NCBI RefSeq assembly: GCF_040438925.1 | Contig: NZ_CP159258.1 | Coordinates: forward strand, 5,169,001-5,233,000 | Length of the DNA: 64,000 nucleotides | Origin: Pseudomonas sp. MYb327 | GTDB taxonomy: Bacteria; Pseudomonadota; Gammaproteobacteria; Pseudomonadales; Pseudomonadaceae | Direction of reading: 5' to 3' | In this document: positions 62,501 through 64,000 of the stretch, in pieces | How the letters are laid out: each line of letters opens with the position of its first letter | Numbering within the stretch: the stretch's first letter is position 1 | Made by a program: the position numbers and the translations under genes | The notes under the pieces: model-generated | The model's input: the letters and a program-made list of their open reading frames with translations, nothing else | What the model was told of the DNA's origin: nothing | The model's database searches: none

Positions 62501-64000
62501 AGCGATTGGCATCGAGTACCTGGACGACGGCCGCGACATAGCGGTAACCCAATTCGTCGATGCCGTTCTGTGCGCGAATCTTCTGCTGCAAGGCCAGCAA
62601 CGGTAACTCGACGCGCAGCCGGCTGGTGAACAGATTCTGGCGCCGCAGACTTTCAAGGGGATCGTCGAGCAGTTTGCTTTTGATCAGCTCCGGGTAGGAC
62701 TTGCCGATGTCGACGCTGACGATCAACGTTTCTAGGTAAGTCGCCGTCAACCATGCCGGAAGCGTTGCGCCGCTGGTGCTGCGTACGGACTTGTTGCCCA
62801 GCGGCAGGGCAATCAGGTTTTGCAGTGCCAGATCCAAGATGCTTAGAGTGGTGCGTTCCGGCCCCACCAGCGGGGTAAAACTGCCCCAGACCACCACGCT
62901 GTCGACCACGATGTCGATCTCGGTCAGGTTTAGCTCTGCGGCGTCGGCGTGCTGCTTGAGCATGGCCTCGCGCAGTTGCTCGAGAGCGTACTCACGGATC
63001 GGTATGATGCCGTCCTGAAAGGATTTGTGAGCGTTCTGGGTTTGAACCTGTGCCAGCTCCATCAAATGCCGGCTGAACGCGGTGAGGTCGCTGGAAGTGG
63101 CGTTGGCCATCCAGTCCGGCAAGGCTTGCTCAACCCGATTGAATCTCGAAGGCGCCTGTTTGTCCGTCGGATCGAGTTCGTTGGTCGTACGGCTGATGTG
63201 CGGTGCCAGGTCGGGATGCGGCGTCGCGGTTTCATTAGCCAGCGCCCCAATCGAGTCGGCTTGCAGGGCAATCAGGTTGCATGCCAGATGATCGAAATAA
63301 TTGCCCTCGGGCTCGATCAGACGCCATTGCAAAGTGTTGCCCGGCATCGGCCCGCCACCGTAGCTGCGCAAGGACTCGCCCAGTTCCTGCAAAGAATCGT
63401 AGGTCTCGAAGCCCCGGGTGATGGTGTGACAGAGGATTAAGGTGCGGGGGCCGGCAGTTCCGATCAGTACCGCCATGTCGAGGATGTTGAGGTGAGTCGA
63501 GGCCCCTTCCTTAATGCAATCGAGATCAATCAGGCAAGCACGCGACCGAAACCGATCGTGAAGGGTGCGGGTATTTTTCTCCGGATAAGCGAACAGGTTA
63601 CGCGCCATGGCGCACAAGTCGTTGCTCCATTGCGGGTTCGTCTCGATGTTCCACAATTCGCGCAGGGACTTGGACAATCCCTGCCAGCGCGGGGCCGAGG
63701 CGCGGGTGAACTGGTTCCAGTAATCGACCTGCTGTTCTTGAAACGCGATAAACAGAAGTGGCGCCAGTTCATTGAGCAGCCTCGCGATGGCGTCGATGCT
63801 GACGGGCAGTTGCGCCGGCGTTTGTTCCTGAGCTTGCAGGGTGAGGTAATGCTCGCCATCGAGGTAGACCGCCGATGTGCCCGCCACACCATGGCGCACC
63901 AAGGCATCGGTCAGTGATTCGAAGTGTCGCGGCCCGGAGACGACCTGTTGCTCGTGAAAGCGCCAGCTCGGTGTTACGACCATCGCCAGCCGAGGGTCGA
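59568..64000 (-). CDS. Giant dermonecrotic-toxin-like (DUF6543-type) protein, 5' end beyond the window
   Basis: More than 1476 residues are visible. The reading frame and the homology to the smaller paralogue (DPRLAMVVTPSW against DPDRTMIGTPQW) continue past the Met at 63983 to the window edge, so perhaps 50 N-terminal residues are missing. The order is an N-terminal domain (ACLIDLDCIKEG, LQWRLIEPEGNYFDHLACNL), LPAWLTATYLETLIVSVDIG, GPCLLYRPLLDQPLSQFPTP, hydrophobic LIFNAALPFLGRTVGTAAWI, VGERWFEV, VDTRLRLRGGG, ~300 residues of coiled coil, and C-terminal TLWYAHFHYAS...FTAAHLK. No catalytic motif was recognised. It is 22 bp upstream of the split paralogue, likely in one operon. Confidence 0.78.
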   Translation of the reverse strand, partial: DPRLAMVVTPSWRFHEQQVVSGPRHFESLTDALVRHGVAGTSAVYLDGEHYLTLQAQEQTPAQLPVSIDAIARLLNELAPLLFIAFQEQQVDYWNQFTRASAPRWQGLSKSLRELWNIETNPQWSNDLCAMARNLFAYPEKNTRTLHDRFRSRACLIDLDCIKEGASTHLNILDMAVLIGTAGPRTLILCHTITRGFETYDSLQELGESLRSYGGGPMPGNTLQWRLIEPEGNYFDHLACNLIALQADSIGALANETATPHPDLAPHISRTTNELDPTDKQAPSRFNRVEQALPDWMANATSSDLTAFSRHLMELAQVQTQNAHKSFQDGIIPIREYALEQLREAMLKQHADAAELNLTEIDIVVDSVVVWGSFTPLVGPERTTLSILDLALQNLIALPLGNKSVRSTSGATLPAWLTATYLETLIVSVDIGKSYPELIKSKLLDDPLESLRRQNLFTSRLRVELPLLALQQKIRAQNGIDELGYRYVAAVVQVLDANRWVDGQEIVIRPLAFSPGWRVGAATDEVANMFVIGPRQMDKGPCLLYRPLLDQPLSQFPTPANLVYAIKHSPKLRQSVLAWLPDGARANYANYVFTDDRPSVWTLSLLLADPLTSLQMSGTLNLGTQLIAGDYLASLFKANVSAMVELAQRQSVSNAKNRWETFKHAGWLIFNAALPFLGRTVGTAAWIWQVLDDLQQTLDAGEAGNGEQQKTAMTDLLLTLAMVLAHHASTRNSTARRIEEKTPTTLAAEIKEEPAPPPVNIVQQPDVIGEHPAQHQTSLATGPALSLAKTLDRFAISRPEQLTPPTGETGFYRHLYRHQQKYYAPVGERWFEVAVGETGEVSIIDSRQQPERIGPTLINNQRGEWFVDTRLRLRGGGLSSRRKAQKQQNRERIAELKKQLAEFDNERERARKELTAAHNAMKAASDDALLTEQAIFLETLERRTREYEAPLEQLKKLNLLDTVPNYRTAMTEMLGTQLFFNQTWLDQRDPTFTQTLRETLVLLAAQETGGGTGSRATCQKMFDLTEGMIGKIEFAQTRFQELSRLGKSAAEIASTYRNKLPKFSLNDLKALQVSLARDVCLKEGNTTALIQAQNEFVRLIDTADLIIQTSQDLVLEERALVASEHSEGLSDMLEQFAAIDQSFEDFGVNHKDAVLEQPLKQIRSRVSEFQQQTEKYLAHLLLEQRPLEPRAGPSRPAPASRKRVIKTRFRGTVVGEVRPSAPGQPILLDVKAPMTGNVIATFHEKTPGVWIERVQPRRRRPTAQAPDLNTQITQGQTLLDSVENFIEQTEASAKKPGRIPVEIEELFQHKADQLDERARSLEQARLRANTTDEPPALIAEMNTARDRLYAEGYRIRVEMIKRQPPTAARIEWLLSKDEIDIVPGGDRRRLKGPRKDYLQEYEIRERRTQNTLWYAHFHYASLDAPVDAFTAAHLKLQEQRRMAGAFDLRSATTNPQVIAIYRSEISPQLARALFFS

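Overview
The window looks like part of a Pseudomonas chromosome of the P. fluorescens group. The evidence is the atp-glmU-glmR-glmS order, REPIN-type repeats with the sequence families usual in these species, a ZigA-type zinc GTPase, split pyruvate carboxylase with a PycR-like regulator, and high GC. No rRNA, tRNA, CRISPR array, insertion sequence or prophage was seen. The left end should lie near oriC: in Pseudomonas the atp operon follows parAB. Three exact copies of the parS core GTTCCACGTGGAAC (12269, 22289, 28826) and eight perfect DnaA boxes agree with this.

Layout. 1-5370: atpFHAGDC (atpF cut by the edge), ending in a strong terminator. 5.4-9.7 kb: glmU, glmR and glmS (UDP-GlcNAc supply) with an empty attTn7. 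9.7-17.6 kb: a LysR regulator, a glutathione transferase, a three-domain iron-sulfur flavoprotein, a DUF3142 lipoprotein paired with a large repeat protein, an exporter remnant and an Lrp regulator. 17.7-25.2 kb: dihydrolipoyl dehydrogenase, then a tightly coupled four-gene operon of three SPFH (HflK/HflC-like) proteins and a P1B-type metal ATPase. 25.4-28.7 kb: cfa and cls (membrane lipid remodelling) and a DUF3617 protein. 28.8-31.9 kb: a zinc-starvation island with two Zur boxes, zigA, a Cys-rich exported protein, a second COG0523 GTPase and a DUF3301 protein. 32-37 kb: pdxY, a thioesterase, a cation/proton antiporter, an SMI1/KNR4 protein and a Tim44-domain protein. 37.3-42.7 kb: uvrD and a PAS-GGDEF-EAL protein. 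42.7-49.1 kb: an AT-rich orphan gene, a HexR-like regulator with a perfect HexR box, a small PA3496-like protein, pycR, pycA and pycB. 49.1-55 kb: an autotransporter, two GNAT acetyltransferases, a PaiB-like protein and a divergent MocR regulator whose linker DNA is a tandem array of DnaA boxes. 55-64 kb: two tandem, very large dermonecrotic-toxin-like (DUF6543-type) genes, one split by an apparent one-base frameshift and one cut by the window edge.

The best candidates for something new are the SPFH trio plus metal ATPase operon with a His-rich subunit and a possible Zur site, the 12-bp-periodic DnaA-box array inside the MocR gene, and the tandem giant toxin-like genes. No searches were run. 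Function calls rest on motifs and remembered family features, and comparisons with P. aeruginosa are from memory.
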